Assembly (NCBI GenBank): GCA_044350805.1
Contig: JBILGU010000005.1
Span: 62,001-126,000, forward strand
Direction of reading: 5' to 3'
DNA: 64,000 nt
From: UBA6136 sp044350805
Lineage (GTDB): Bacteria; Pseudomonadota; Gammaproteobacteria; Methylococcales; Methylococcaceae
In this document: positions 16,935 through 25,713 of the stretch, one piece after another
Position numbering within the stretch: the first letter of the stretch is position 1
Layout: each line of letters opens with the position of its first letter
Notes under the pieces: model-generated
Seen by the model: the letters and a program-made list of their open reading frames with translations, nothing else
Databases searched by the model: none
Told to the model about the DNA's origin: nothing
Program-made: the position numbers and the translations under genes

Positions 16935-17171
16935 ATGAGCGCTACCTACCAACTCCTTGAGATCGTCGGAACGTCCAGCGTGAGTTCAGACGATGCCATC
17001 CGGAACGGCATCCGCAAGGTTTCAGGCCCTTCGCGTCAGATTGATTGGTTTAAGGTGCAGGAAACGCGAGGTCAGGTCAAAGAGGGGCAGGTGGCTCAAT
17101 TTCAGGTCACGCTCAAGGTCGGCGTCCGACTCGAGGATGCACCCAAACCGCCGGATTCTTCCCCTCGCTAA
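16935..17171 (+). CDS. Dodecin family flavin-binding protein
   Basis: 78 residues, near the usual 65-75 of dodecins, which form hollow dodecamers that store and protect flavins. The sequence shows the beta-alpha-beta-beta order with the key elements YQLLEIVGTSS, AIRNGIRKV, IDWFKVQETRGQV (the tryptophan that stacks on flavin) and AQFQVTLKVGVRLED. The last ten residues are a proline-rich tail. It lies between moaE and dsbB, 11 bases before the latter, with no obvious functional link. Confidence 0.93.
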   Translation: MSATYQLLEIVGTSSVSSDDAIRNGIRKVSGPSRQIDWFKVQETRGQVKEGQVAQFQVTLKVGVRLEDAPKPPDSSPR

Positions 17172-17182
17172 CGATTATTCCG

Positions 17183-17695
17183 ATGCACTTTCCTTTCTCG
17201 CCCCGTTTGTCTTTTTTATTCGGCTTTCTTGCAACGGTCGGTTTAATGGCGACCGCGTTCTACTTCCAGTTTCAGGAAGGGCTTGAGCCTTGTCCCCTCT
17301 GCATTTCTCAGCGCCTTGGCGTCGTCCTTGTGGGTCTGGTCATGCTGGTCGGTGCCATTCACGCCACAGCGCCGTCTCGCGTTCGGATTTACGCTGTCCT
17401 TGGCGGACTGGCGGCATCTTTGGGGGCGGCTATTTCGATCCGCCATCTCTACATTCAGCACCTCCCGGAAGATGAGCTGCCGGCGTGTGGTCCAGGCCTT
17501 TCCTACATGTTCCAGTATTTTCCCTTGGGCGATACCCTCAAGGCCATGGTAACGGGAACAGGCGATTGTGCCCATGTCGACTGGACTTTCTTGGGATTCA
17601 GCATGCCCTTCTGGGTCCTGCTCGCTTTTCTGGGATTGGGCCTCTGGTCTGTGGCTCAATGGTGGAATGCCAGCGCGCCCTCACGGAATCACTGA
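17183..17695 (+). CDS. dsbB: Disulfide bond formation protein B
   Basis: 170 residues with four membrane helices. DsbB reoxidises DsbA and passes electrons to quinone in the inner membrane. The first redox pair is C37/C40 in EPCPLC after helix one, and the second pair is C102 (PACGPG) and C128 (GDCAHVDW), matching the two periplasmic loops. The conserved arginine follows in SQRLG. DsbB helps fold the periplasmic and outer-membrane proteins seen nearby that contain cysteines. Confidence 0.95.
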   Translation: MHFPFSPRLSFLFGFLATVGLMATAFYFQFQEGLEPCPLCISQRLGVVLVGLVMLVGAIHATAPSRVRIYAVLGGLAASLGAAISIRHLYIQHLPEDELPACGPGLSYMFQYFPLGDTLKAMVTGTGDCAHVDWTFLGFSMPFWVLLAFLGLGLWSVAQWWNASAPSRNH

Positions 17696-17753
17696 ACCGT
17701 CCGATGGCGTTCCGCCGCCAAATGGAAAGGCTGCTTGGCATGGATGTCACTGA

Positions 17754-19058
17754 ATGATCAATCCCTGGCGCTCCGAAACCCCATTGCTATTGATGGTCCT
17801 CCTGGTGGGGATCTTCGTCGGCAAGATTTTCCCGCATCCTCTCATCGTGCTGCTCGGGATGGTGCTGCTCTACCTCGGCTACCATCTTTTTCACATTCGC
17901 CGCCTCTTTAACTGGATCCGAAGTGGCAAAACCAATGAGTTGCCGCAAGGACTCGGAATCTGGGAGGAAATCTATTACCTCATCTTTCGGTTGCGCCGAC
18001 GCAACCGACGGCGCAAAAAACAGTTGATCCGAATGTTGGAGCGTTTCCGGACGGCCACCGCAGCGCTCCCGGATGCCACCGTCGTCTTAAGTCCCCGGGA
18101 TGAAATCGAATGGTTTAATGAAGCCGCCGGAAGCCTTTTGGGCCTTCGCCGTCAGGACGTCGGGCAGAACATCGGGAACCTAATTCGTTACCCCAAGTTT
18201 GCAGAACACCTTCGCAAAAGGGACTACCACAAGACGGTCGGAATCCCTTCCCCCATCACCGAATCCACACAACTCGACATCCGGGTGGTTCCCTACGGCG
18301 AGGATCTGAGGCTCCTGGTCGCTCAGGATGTCACCCAGCTCCGGTTCATGGAACGCGTCCGAACGGACTTTGTGGCCAATGTCTCGCATGAGCTTCGGAC
18401 CCCCTTGACCGTCATTCGAGGGACCGTCGAATCGATGATCGATCAATCGGATCGACTGCCGGCGCCCTTTGCCAGGGGCCTTCAGCGCATGGAGGAGCAA
18501 ACCCTTCGCATGCAAACCCTGATCGACGATCTACTGACCCTGACGCGACTGGAGTCCCCTTCACACCAAATTACCCGAAACCCCATTAATGTTCCGGAGT
18601 TGCTGCGCTCCATCGTGGAGGAAGCCCTCCTCATTCCGCATGAATCCAGACCCGATCTTGGCCTGGTCATCAAAACCGAAAAAGGCCTGATCGGAGGTGA
18701 AAAGGAAATCCGCAGCGCGTTTACGAACCTGATTGAGAACGCACTCAAGTACTGTGAGGCCGAACACGCGATCACGGTGAGCTGGAAAGACGATGGTCAA
18801 GGGGTGCGTCTGGATGTCAGCGACACGGGTCCTGGCATTCCTGCAGAATACCTCCCAAGACTGACGGAGCGTTTTTATCGGGTGGATGCCGGACGGGGGC
18901 CGGGCGGCACAGGACTGGGTCTTGCCATCGTGAAGCACGTGCTGGCCCGACATGATGCGGAATTCCAAATTACCAGCCATGTGGGGAAGGGAAGTTGCTT
19001 CAGTTGTCGCTTTCCGGAAGAGAGAGTCGCATCCATACCACAACCCAAACGCCCCTGA
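17754..19058 (+). CDS. phoR: PhoR-type sensor histidine kinase
   Basis: 434 residues. Two N-terminal membrane helices (about 10-25 and 29-46), a basic stretch, a PAS domain (about 95-195, starting RTATAALPDATVVL), the phosphorylated histidine H212 in VANVSHELRTPLT, and ATPase boxes at LIENALKYC, DTGPGIPAEYL and GGTGLGLAIVKHVL. This order is that of PhoR, the phosphate-limitation sensor. phoB, normally directly upstream, is absent: dsbB precedes by 58 bases. A PstS-like protein lies 1.5 kb downstream, beyond the OmpA-like gene, which supports a phosphate link. Confidence 0.88.
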   Translation: MINPWRSETPLLLMVLLVGIFVGKIFPHPLIVLLGMVLLYLGYHLFHIRRLFNWIRSGKTNELPQGLGIWEEIYYLIFRLRRRNRRRKKQLIRMLERFRTATAALPDATVVLSPRDEIEWFNEAAGSLLGLRRQDVGQNIGNLIRYPKFAEHLRKRDYHKTVGIPSPITESTQLDIRVVPYGEDLRLLVAQDVTQLRFMERVRTDFVANVSHELRTPLTVIRGTVESMIDQSDRLPAPFARGLQRMEEQTLRMQTLIDDLLTLTRLESPSHQITRNPINVPELLRSIVEEALLIPHESRPDLGLVIKTEKGLIGGEKEIRSAFTNLIENALKYCEAEHAITVSWKDDGQGVRLDVSDTGPGIPAEYLPRLTERFYRVDAGRGPGGTGLGLAIVKHVLARHDAEFQITSHVGKGSCFSCRFPEERVASIPQPKRP

Positions 19059-19134
19059 TTAAAACCCTCAATACCCTCCAACCCCTTTGATATAAGGGCT
19101 TTCAGCGGGTCTTGCGCAATTTGCAAATTTTTGG

Positions 19135-19163
19135 TTGCAACACCCGAAACGGACGGATATCAT
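19135..19163 (+). promoter_or_regulatory. Sigma70-type promoter of the OmpA-family gene
   Basis: TTGCAA at 19135-19140 and TATCAT at 19158-19163 with the optimal 17-base spacing, in an AT-rich stretch following the phoR stop. Start expected near 19170, giving an untranslated leader of about 54 bases before the ATG at 19224. Confidence 0.65.
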
Positions 19164-19223
19164 GCCAACTGTTGCGGATTTCTCAACACTTGTTGTTTTA
19201 GGGTTAAAAGGGAGCCAAAAAAC

Positions 19224-20381
19224 ATGTTTACAAAGACTCTGTTGGCACTGAGCCTCGCCGGCTTTGCTGCCTTTGCACAAGCAGGTGAAACGCCGGCTGT
19301 GGAATCATCCACTTCAAGCGAATTCACCGATGACCGTTTCTACGTTGCTCCGTTCGGTTCATTCATTGAGCCGGCCGGTTCACGTAACACCACCGGTGGC
19401 TGGGGTGGTGGCATGGCGATCGGTAAGATCATCAATGAATACTTCAATGTTGAAGTCAAGGGCTTCTGGCAGGGTTGGAACCAGAATGGTCTGGCCGCTC
19501 CTGGCTCAGCTCTGACCCCTCCGGGTGCTTACAAGACGGGCCGTACCGACTTCACCGGCGGCACCATCGACCTGCAGTACTACTTCTTCCGTGATGACTT
19601 CTCACCTTATGTCGTTTTCGGCATCGGTGGTGCAAACACCAGCACGCGTAATGTTGTTAACGTAGGCGGCACGACCATCAGTGCTGGCCGGTCAACCTCA
19701 GGTTTCGTTTTCGAAGCCGGCGCCGGTGCAACCTATGAACTCGCTGACAACTTCCTGCTGCGTGGTGACGTCCGTTACCGCGGTGTGACCACTTCTGGCG
19801 TGAACGGCCCGCTCGGCAGCAACTACAATCCGAACGGCGTGTTCAATGACCTCGTAGTCAACATGGGCTTCGAAATTCCGCTGGGCGACAAGCCGGCTAA
19901 GGCTGCTTCAACCCCGGTTGTTGCTGACTCTTGCGCAAGCCGCGACAGCGACAACGACGGCGTCAATGACTGCGACGACAAGTGCCCGGGCACCGCTTCT
20001 GGCACCAAGGTTGACGATCAGGGTTGCCCGATCGTGATGGAACTCCGTGGCGTTAACTTCCACTTCGACTCAGCTGAGCTGACCGATGGTGCCAAGCACA
20101 TCCTCGACGGTGTGGTTGAGCAGCTGGTTGCGATGCCGACCAAGAAGGACATCGAAGTTGCAGGTTACGCAAGCTTCGAAGGCGTCAAGGGCAAGGAGCA
20201 GCACAACCTGCACCTGTCACAGCGTCGTTCAGAGTCTGTTGCTCACTACCTGAAGAAGAAGGGTATCAGCAACAAGCTGTTCGCCAAGGGCTACGGTACG
20301 CAGTTCCCGGTCGCTGACAACAACACGGAATCCGGTCGCGTCAAGAACCGTCGCGTCGAACTCCGCTGGATCGGTGACTGA
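19224..20381 (+). CDS. OmpA-family outer membrane protein with thrombospondin type 3 repeat
   Basis: 385 residues. Start ATG 19224 gives a clean signal peptide (MFTKTLLALSLAGFAAFAQA). Residues about 25-230 form a beta-barrel of alternating aromatic strands (FYVAPFGSFIEPAG, GGGMAIGKIINEYFNVEVKGFW, FVFEAGAGATYEL, LRGDVRYRGV). An acidic calcium-binding type 3 repeat follows (DSDNDGVNDCDDKCPGT), then the peptidoglycan-binding OmpA domain (VNFHFDSAELTDGAKHIL, LSQRRSESVAHYL, NRRVELRW). Codon use is that of a highly expressed gene and unlike its neighbours. It has its own promoter and paired terminator hairpins, so is a single-gene unit. Anchors outer membrane to peptidoglycan. Confidence 0.93.
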   Translation: MFTKTLLALSLAGFAAFAQAGETPAVESSTSSEFTDDRFYVAPFGSFIEPAGSRNTTGGWGGGMAIGKIINEYFNVEVKGFWQGWNQNGLAAPGSALTPPGAYKTGRTDFTGGTIDLQYYFFRDDFSPYVVFGIGGANTSTRNVVNVGGTTISAGRSTSGFVFEAGAGATYELADNFLLRGDVRYRGVTTSGVNGPLGSNYNPNGVFNDLVVNMGFEIPLGDKPAKAASTPVVADSCASRDSDNDGVNDCDDKCPGTASGTKVDDQGCPIVMELRGVNFHFDSAELTDGAKHILDGVVEQLVAMPTKKDIEVAGYASFEGVKGKEQHNLHLSQRRSESVAHYLKKKGISNKLFAKGYGTQFPVADNNTESGRVKNRRVELRWIGD

Positions 20382-20401
20382 GGTTAACCGCCTCTGACCC
20401 C

Positions 20402-20452
20402 GCCGGGAGGGCAACCTCCCGGCTCCCATAAACCCGCCGCTGGCGGGTTTAT
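20402..20452 (+). terminator. Tandem terminator hairpins after the OmpA-family gene
   Basis: Two perfect hairpins in series: GCCGGGAGG/CCTCCCGGC around a GCAA loop (20402-20423), then ATAAACCCGCC/GGCGGGTTTAT around a three-base loop (20428-20452). The second has only a short T tract, so termination may rely on both. Confidence 0.75.
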
Positions 20453-20539
20453 GCATTTAAAGGCCCTCAAAATTCGTTTCAGGGGATCAGAATCCCTTAA
20501 AATGAACCCTCAACAATTTATCCATGGATTTTTCGCCCT

Positions 20540-21640
20540 ATGACTCTCCGCGCACTTGCCCGCATCATTCCGATCCTCGGTCTTTCCATGCTCTCCCTCA
20601 CCACTCAGGCCGATTTTCAGCGTGGCTATGTCTCGATGGTCGGCTCATCCACCGTGGTGCCTTTTGCCAAAGCGTCTGCAGATCGTTTTGCCAAAGGCGG
20701 TCGCTTCCACGAAGCCCTGATTCAGGCCTCCGGAACCGGCGGCGCACTCGCGCTTTTCTGTGAAAGTCTGGGCGCAGAAGCGCCGGACGTCGCACTGGCC
20801 TCCCGCGCCATCAAGGCGCGAGAAAAAGACGCCTGTAGCAAAAATGGCATCGGCGAAGTGGTTGAGCTCAAGATCGGTTATGACGCGCTCATTCTGGTTC
20901 AGTCTAGAAAAGTAGAGCCTTGGTCACTGACCTCTAAAGAAGCCCGCCTGGCCTTTGCAAAATGGCTGGCACAACCCGATGGCGCGATGGCATTGAACCC
21001 CAACCACACCTGGAAGGATGTTCGCGCCACACTCCCGGCAGAGCCTATCGCCATTCTGGGCCCACCGATCACCTCCTCTAGCTATGATGCTTTCATCGAC
21101 CTGATCTCAGAGCTTGAATGCAAACAGGCCCCCTGGGTTCCCGCGGGCGCCAAGGAAGCAACGCCGGATCTCCTCCACAAGTGCCGCAGCATCCGTGAGG
21201 ATGAAATCTACCGGGAAGGGGATGACGAAGAACACATTCGCCTGATTGCCAGCGCAAGTCACCCGGAAGTGGGCGTCTTTGGCTACAAGCTTTTGCAGGA
21301 TCACCTCAAGGAAGTCCACGCGATCCCGATCGATGGGGTTGAACCGACCTATGCCAATATCTCCAGCGATACCTATTCGGGTGCCCGTCCGCTTTATCTC
21401 TACGTCAAGGCGTCAGCGATTGCTCGGACTCCCGGACTCAAGGAATATCTCTCTGAGGTGGTCAGCGATCGGTCCTGGGGCGAAAACGGGTATCTTCGCA
21501 AAGCCGGCTTGATTACCCTCCCCGCATCCGAGCGGGATGCCATTGTCAGAAAGCTCAGTGCCTATGGCATTAATCCCTCTCTGGTTCCGAGCAGCGACGT
21601 CGCCGCACCCTCAAAATCCAGTGCAGGCAAGAAAAAATAG
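20540..21640 (+). CDS. PstS-like periplasmic phosphate-binding protein
   Basis: 366 residues with a signal peptide ending QADF. The mature protein has the PstS-like fold: VSMVGSSTVVPFAKASADRF supplies the anion-binding GSST loop, then IQASGTGGALALFCESLG with the SGTGG loop, PDVALASRAIKARE, and YPLYLYVK-like RPLYLYVKASAIARTPGLKEYL near the C-terminus. It ends in a lysine-rich tail. No pstCAB transporter genes are adjacent; nadC follows by 14 bases. The protein may act as an orphan binding or sensing partner for phosphate, and phoR is close by, but that connection is inference. Confidence 0.85.
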   Translation: MTLRALARIIPILGLSMLSLTTQADFQRGYVSMVGSSTVVPFAKASADRFAKGGRFHEALIQASGTGGALALFCESLGAEAPDVALASRAIKAREKDACSKNGIGEVVELKIGYDALILVQSRKVEPWSLTSKEARLAFAKWLAQPDGAMALNPNHTWKDVRATLPAEPIAILGPPITSSSYDAFIDLISELECKQAPWVPAGAKEATPDLLHKCRSIREDEIYREGDDEEHIRLIASASHPEVGVFGYKLLQDHLKEVHAIPIDGVEPTYANISSDTYSGARPLYLYVKASAIARTPGLKEYLSEVVSDRSWGENGYLRKAGLITLPASERDAIVRKLSAYGINPSLVPSSDVAAPSKSSAGKKK

Positions 21641-21654
21641 CCTCCGCCGTTGCC

Positions 21655-22506
21655 ATGGGCATTTCACTCGGTGAATCCCCAGACCCGACCGACATTGACC
21701 GCTTTCTTGCGGAAGATGTCGGCACGGGTGACTTGACCGCCGAAACACTTCCCCAACATCTTTCGGCTTCCGCAACCGTCATCACGCGAGAGCCCATGGT
21801 GTTGTGTGGGTGCGCGTGGTTTGATGGGGTCTTCAGCCGGTTGGGCTCAGGCGTCGTTACCGAATGGCTCCACCAGGAGGGGGATTGGATTGAGGCGAAT
21901 GAAATGCTCTGCCGCCTTGAAGGGCCCGCCCGCCTCTTGATGACCGGCGAAAGGACCGCCCTGAATCTCCTCCAAACCCTTTCAGGCACCGCCACGCTTT
22001 CAAAGCGCTATGCGGAAGCGGTTGAGGGGACGACCCTCAAGATTCTCGATACCCGAAAAACCCTCCCAGGTCTTCGTAACGCACAAAAATATGCGGTGAA
22101 GATCGGGGGTTGCCATAACCACCGCATCGGGCTTTATGACGGGATTTTGATCAAGGAAAATCATATTCGAGCGATCGGTTCGATCACCCTAGCGGTCGAG
22201 GCGGCCCGGAACCTTGGTCGTCAGGTGATGATCGAGGTCGAAGTGGAATCACTCGAAGAGCTGGATGAAGCCCTCAGCGCTGGGGTTCAACGGATTCTGA
22301 TTGATGAATTTACCCCGGCGATGCGGGAGGCGGCGGTCCGCCGGTCGAGAGGTCGAGCGGAACTTGAGGTCTCAGGCAACGTCCGAATCGAGGACTTGCC
22401 GGAGATTGCAAGGAGCGGGGTCGATTACGTGTCGATTGGGAGTCTGACCAAGCACCTCCGTGCCGTAGACCTCTCCATGCAGGTAGAGATTGGCGCCGGA
22501 TCGTAA
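21655..22506 (+). CDS. nadC: Nicotinate-nucleotide pyrophosphorylase (carboxylating)
   Basis: 283 residues, full length. The enzyme makes nicotinate mononucleotide from quinolinate and PRPP in NAD synthesis. Characteristic parts: DVGTGDLTAETLP near the start, ERTALNLLQTLSGTAT, the active-site run ILDTRKTLPGLRNAQKYAVKIGGCHNHRIGLYDGILIKENH (here in pieces around residues 124-165), EVEVESLEEL and VDYVSIGSLTKHL at the end. ATG 21655 lies 14 bases after the PstS-like gene. The stop codon is inside the loop of a terminator hairpin. Confidence 0.96.
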   Translation: MGISLGESPDPTDIDRFLAEDVGTGDLTAETLPQHLSASATVITREPMVLCGCAWFDGVFSRLGSGVVTEWLHQEGDWIEANEMLCRLEGPARLLMTGERTALNLLQTLSGTATLSKRYAEAVEGTTLKILDTRKTLPGLRNAQKYAVKIGGCHNHRIGLYDGILIKENHIRAIGSITLAVEAARNLGRQVMIEVEVESLEELDEALSAGVQRILIDEFTPAMREAAVRRSRGRAELEVSGNVRIEDLPEIARSGVDYVSIGSLTKHLRAVDLSMQVEIGAGS

Positions 22507-22520
22507 CCGGCGCCTTTTCT
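22492..22520 (+). terminator. Terminator overlapping the nadC stop codon
   Basis: Stem GGCGCCGG (22492-22499) and CCGGCGCC (22507-22514) around a seven-base loop that contains the TAA stop, followed by TTTTCTT. It separates convergent nadC and rpiA and could work for both. Confidence 0.85.
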
Positions 22521-22525
22521 TGCGA

Positions 22526-23182
22526 TCAGTCGATCTTCCGGACGCCATCTGAGCTTCCGACCAAGACCACATCGGCAGGACGCATCCCAAAGATGCCACA
22601 GGTGATCACACCGGGGATGTTGTTGAGGGTCTGCTCAAGCTCAATCGGGTTCACGATCGAGAGATTCCAGACATCCAGAATATGACCATGATTGTCCGTC
22701 AGGCAGTTTTCCCGCCAGACCGGTTGGCCACCGAGCTTGACGATTTCCCGGGCAACGAAGCTCCGTGCCATCGGGATGACTTCAACAGGCAATGGGAATT
22801 TACCCAGCACATCAACGCACTTGGTGTCATCGGCAATGCAGATGAATTTGCGGCTAGCCCCTGCAATGATCTTTTCGCGGGTCAAGGCCGCACCGCCTCC
22901 CTTGATGAGCTGCTTGTGGGGGTTGATTTCATCCGCCCCATCCACATAAACATCCAAGGTGCCGACGTCGTTCAATTCAAGAACGGGAATCCCGAGACTC
23001 TTGAGCTGCTCTGTACTGGCATTGGAACTTGAAACCGTTCCCTCAATGGAGCTCTTGAGATCAGCCAGACAATTGATGAAAAGGCGGGTCGTCGAACCGG
23101 TTCCGATGCCGATGATCGATGTGCCCTTTACGTATTCGATCGCAGCTTCAGCGACTTTTTGCTTGAGTTCGTCTTGTGTCAT
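22526..23182 (-). CDS. rpiA: Ribose-5-phosphate isomerase A
   Basis: 218 residues. Interconverts ribose 5-phosphate and ribulose 5-phosphate in the pentose phosphate pathway and, in ribulose monophosphate methylotrophs, in regeneration of the formaldehyde acceptor. Substrate-binding and catalytic motifs: GIGTGSTTRLF (about 25-35), YVDGADEINPHKQLIKGGGAALTREK (about 79-104, with the catalytic aspartate and lysine) and GCGIFGMRPADV-like ITCGIFGMRPADVVLVG at the end. Transcribed alone on the minus strand from about 23200. Confidence 0.97.
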   Translation of the reverse strand: MTQDELKQKVAEAAIEYVKGTSIIGIGTGSTTRLFINCLADLKSSIEGTVSSSNASTEQLKSLGIPVLELNDVGTLDVYVDGADEINPHKQLIKGGGAALTREKIIAGASRKFICIADDTKCVDVLGKFPLPVEVIPMARSFVAREIVKLGGQPVWRENCLTDNHGHILDVWNLSIVNPIELEQTLNNIPGVITCGIFGMRPADVVLVGSSDGVRKID

Positions 23183-23287
23183 GGTAAATACCTGGAAATT
23201 CGGCGCTTAAATCAGAACGCGAATGATAGCGTGACCTCTCCGGTCCCGCCATGGCATGATCTGCCAATCTAGATTTTTAAACGACCC

Positions 23288-24817
23288 ATGATTCTCACCC
23301 GAACCGTTGAGCGCATTCTCAGAGCCCGCGTCTATGACGTCGCCATCGAGAGCCCCTTGGATCTTGCGCCCATTTTGAGTCAACGCTTCGAAAACCCGAT
23401 TTTTCTCAAGCGCGAGGATCTGCAGCCGGTCTTTTCCTTCAAGCTTCGGGGCGCCTATAACCGAATGGTGAACCTGAGCCCGGAGCAACTCGCCCGGGGG
23501 GTGATTGCCGCATCGGCGGGCAATCATGCCCAAGGCGTTGCGCTGGCGGCCCAAAAGCTTGGGACCCGGGCGCGCATCGTGATGCCACAAACCACCCCGG
23601 GCATCAAAGTCGAAGCGGTTCGGCGATTGGGTGCCGAAGCCATTCTGGTCGGTGATGCCTATGACGATGCCTATCAACACGCCATTCGTCTTTCAGAAGA
23701 AGAAGGGGTGACATTCATCCATCCTTACGATGACCCCGATGTCATTGCCGGCCAGGGAACGATTGGCATGGAAATTCTTCGCCAGCACCCTGGAAAGATT
23801 CATGCGGTCTTCATTCCTGTGGGTGGCGGTGGATTGATCGCAGGAGTCGCCGCCTACATCAAGTTCGTTCGTCCCGAAATCCGGATTATCGGGGTCGAAC
23901 CTGAAGACTCCGATTGCCTGGCCCGCGCCATGAAAGCCGGCCGACGGGTGACCTTGCGTCAGGTCGGGCTCTTTGCCGACGGCGTTGCCGTAAAACAAAT
24001 TGGCAAGGAAACCTTCCATCTGGCGCATGCCCTGGTCGATGAAGTCGTCACCGTCTCTACGGATGAGATCTGTGCAGCGATCAAGGATGTTTTCGACGAT
24101 ACCCGCTCCGTCGCAGAAACGGCGGGCGCACTCGGGGTCGCTGGCGCCAAGAAATATGTGGAGCAGACCGGCATTCGAGGCGAGACGCTGGTTTCGATTC
24201 TGAGCGGAGCCAACATCAACTTCAGTCGCCTTCGCCATGTGGCGGAAAGGGCCGAAGTCGGGGAAAAGCGGGAACGGCTGATGGCGGTCACGATTCCTGA
24301 ACGCCCCGGGAGCTTTCTTGCCTTCCTCAAGGCCTTGGGAAAACGAGGCATCACCGAATTCAACTACCGGTACTTTGAAGGCGATGTGGCCCGGGTGTTT
24401 GTCGGCATCGATGCCGGTCGGGAAGATTCCAACCAACTGATCACAGCGCTTGAGGCAGAAGGCTATCCTGTGCTCGACATGTCCGATAACGCCCTTGCCG
24501 TCGAACACATTCGCTACATGGTCGGAGGCCATGCTCCCGAACTCCCGGACGAGGTGGTCTACAGCTTCGAATTTCCAGAACGGCCCGGCGCTCTTTTGAC
24601 CTTTCTCTCAAGCCTTGAGGGTCGCTGGAACATCAGCCTCTTCCACTACAGAAACCATGGTGCAGCCTACGGACGGGTCCTCATGGGGCTAGAAGTTCCC
24701 AAATCGGAACGTCGGGGGTTTCGCCAATTCCTCGAAGAGACGGGCTTTTCATCCCGCGAAGAAACCCAGAATCCGGCCTATCGCCTGTTCGCCGGCGGAC
24801 AGCGCCGGAGAGACTAG
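23288..24817 (+). CDS. ilvA: Threonine ammonia-lyase, biosynthetic
   Basis: 509 residues, the long allosteric form. It deaminates threonine to 2-oxobutanoate, first step to isoleucine. The PLP lysine is K52 in FSFKLRGAYNRM; the phosphate-binding loop is VGGGGLIAG (about 179-187); SAGNHAQGVA is at 77-86. Two C-terminal ACT-like regulatory domains follow (from about 330, VTIPERPGSFLAFLKAL, and from about 423, FEFPERPGALLTFLSSL), the normal arrangement for isoleucine-inhibited enzymes. The 3' end overlaps the convergent exporter gene by 4 bases. Confidence 0.96.
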   Translation: MILTRTVERILRARVYDVAIESPLDLAPILSQRFENPIFLKREDLQPVFSFKLRGAYNRMVNLSPEQLARGVIAASAGNHAQGVALAAQKLGTRARIVMPQTTPGIKVEAVRRLGAEAILVGDAYDDAYQHAIRLSEEEGVTFIHPYDDPDVIAGQGTIGMEILRQHPGKIHAVFIPVGGGGLIAGVAAYIKFVRPEIRIIGVEPEDSDCLARAMKAGRRVTLRQVGLFADGVAVKQIGKETFHLAHALVDEVVTVSTDEICAAIKDVFDDTRSVAETAGALGVAGAKKYVEQTGIRGETLVSILSGANINFSRLRHVAERAEVGEKRERLMAVTIPERPGSFLAFLKALGKRGITEFNYRYFEGDVARVFVGIDAGREDSNQLITALEAEGYPVLDMSDNALAVEHIRYMVGGHAPELPDEVVYSFEFPERPGALLTFLSSLEGRWNISLFHYRNHGAAYGRVLMGLEVPKSERRGFRQFLEETGFSSREETQNPAYRLFAGGQRRRD

Positions 24818-25131
24818 GGCGATAGCTTCAGCACCGCGACCCCACTCACGATCAGCAGCACACCGAGATAACGGCCAAGGCTTGCAGGGTCGCCATAGAC
24901 CATGACACCGACGAGAAAAGTCCCGGCGGCACCAATCCCGGTCCAAACCGCATAAGCGGTCCCCATGGGGATTTCACGCTGCGCCAGCCACATGAAAAAA
25001 CCGCTCAATCCGATGCAAAGGGCCGCGATGACGATCCCAACGATTCTTGAACCGGGATTGAGCGACATTTTGATGCCGATCGGCCAGCCAATTTCAAAAA
25101 GGCCCGCGGTCACAAGGTACAGCCAACTCAT
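24814..25131 (-). CDS. Small multidrug resistance family exporter, SugE/Gdx type
   Basis: 105 residues with four membrane helices. The essential glutamate is E13 in GLFEIGWPIG. The AQREIPMGTAYAVWTGIGAAGT stretch (helix 2-3, about 50-71) is the pattern of the SugE/Gdx subgroup, many members of which export guanidinium ion with protons rather than bulky drugs. No guanidine riboswitch is visible upstream, since the gene follows the EVE-domain gene with a 4-base overlap and shares its transcript. Substrate therefore uncertain. Confidence 0.9.
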   Translation of the reverse strand: MSWLYLVTAGLFEIGWPIGIKMSLNPGSRIVGIVIAALCIGLSGFFMWLAQREIPMGTAYAVWTGIGAAGTFLVGVMVYGDPASLGRYLGVLLIVSGVAVLKLSP

Positions 25132-25586
25132 TCGAGCTCCAGGATAAAGTGATATTCCGCCTCGCCGACCGGCATCACCGAGAGACGATTGCCTTTTCGG
25201 ACCAAGGCCAGATCGGCGAGTTCCGGATAGCGTTTTAATTCGGAAAGACCGATGGTTCGCTTGAGCTTTCGGACCAAAGCGACATCCACGCGAAACCAGA
25301 TGGGGCGCTCTGGGGTGCTCTTGGGATCATGGTATTTGGAATCCGGATCCAGGGCCGTATCATCAGGGTAACCTGCCTTAACGATTCGGGCCACGCCGAC
25401 CACGCCAGGCTCCTTGCAGTTGGAGTGATAAAAGAGGACCTCATCTCCCACCTGCATCTCGTCTCTGAGCATGTTGCGTGCCTGATAATTGCGAACACCA
25501 TCCCAGGGTTCGGTTTGATCTGGACGGCTTACAAGGTCATCAATGCCAAAGGCCTCAGGCTCTGATTTCATCAGCCAGTACTTCAT
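25128..25586 (-). CDS. EVE domain-containing protein
   Basis: 152 residues, a single EVE domain, a PUA-like fold that binds modified nucleobases in DNA or RNA. Hallmarks are MKYWLMKSEPEAFGIDDL at the start, WDGVRNYQARNMLRDEMQVGDEVLFYHSN (about 29-57), PGVVGVARIVKAGYPD and YHDPKSTPERPIWFRVDV. Such stand-alone YLR143W/thymocyte-nuclear-protein-like proteins are common in proteobacteria; their role is not settled. First gene of a two-gene operon with the exporter. Confidence 0.93.
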   Translation of the reverse strand: MKYWLMKSEPEAFGIDDLVSRPDQTEPWDGVRNYQARNMLRDEMQVGDEVLFYHSNCKEPGVVGVARIVKAGYPDDTALDPDSKYHDPKSTPERPIWFRVDVALVRKLKRTIGLSELKRYPELADLALVRKGNRLSVMPVGEAEYHFILELE

Positions 25587-25713
25587 CGGGTCGATCTCTT
25601 CAACATGGGTCTTTGGCGCATCCTAACCCGCCGGCAGGACGAGGAAAACCTTATCCCTGAGGATGCTACGTTTTGGCAATGCTATCCTTGGGAAAAAACG
25701 ATAGAACCCCTCC

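Noticed and set aside
25132..25713. Guanidine riboswitch for the SugE/Gdx-like exporter
   Set aside because: The exporter is the second gene of an overlapping pair and no guanidine aptamer pattern is visible upstream of the EVE gene.
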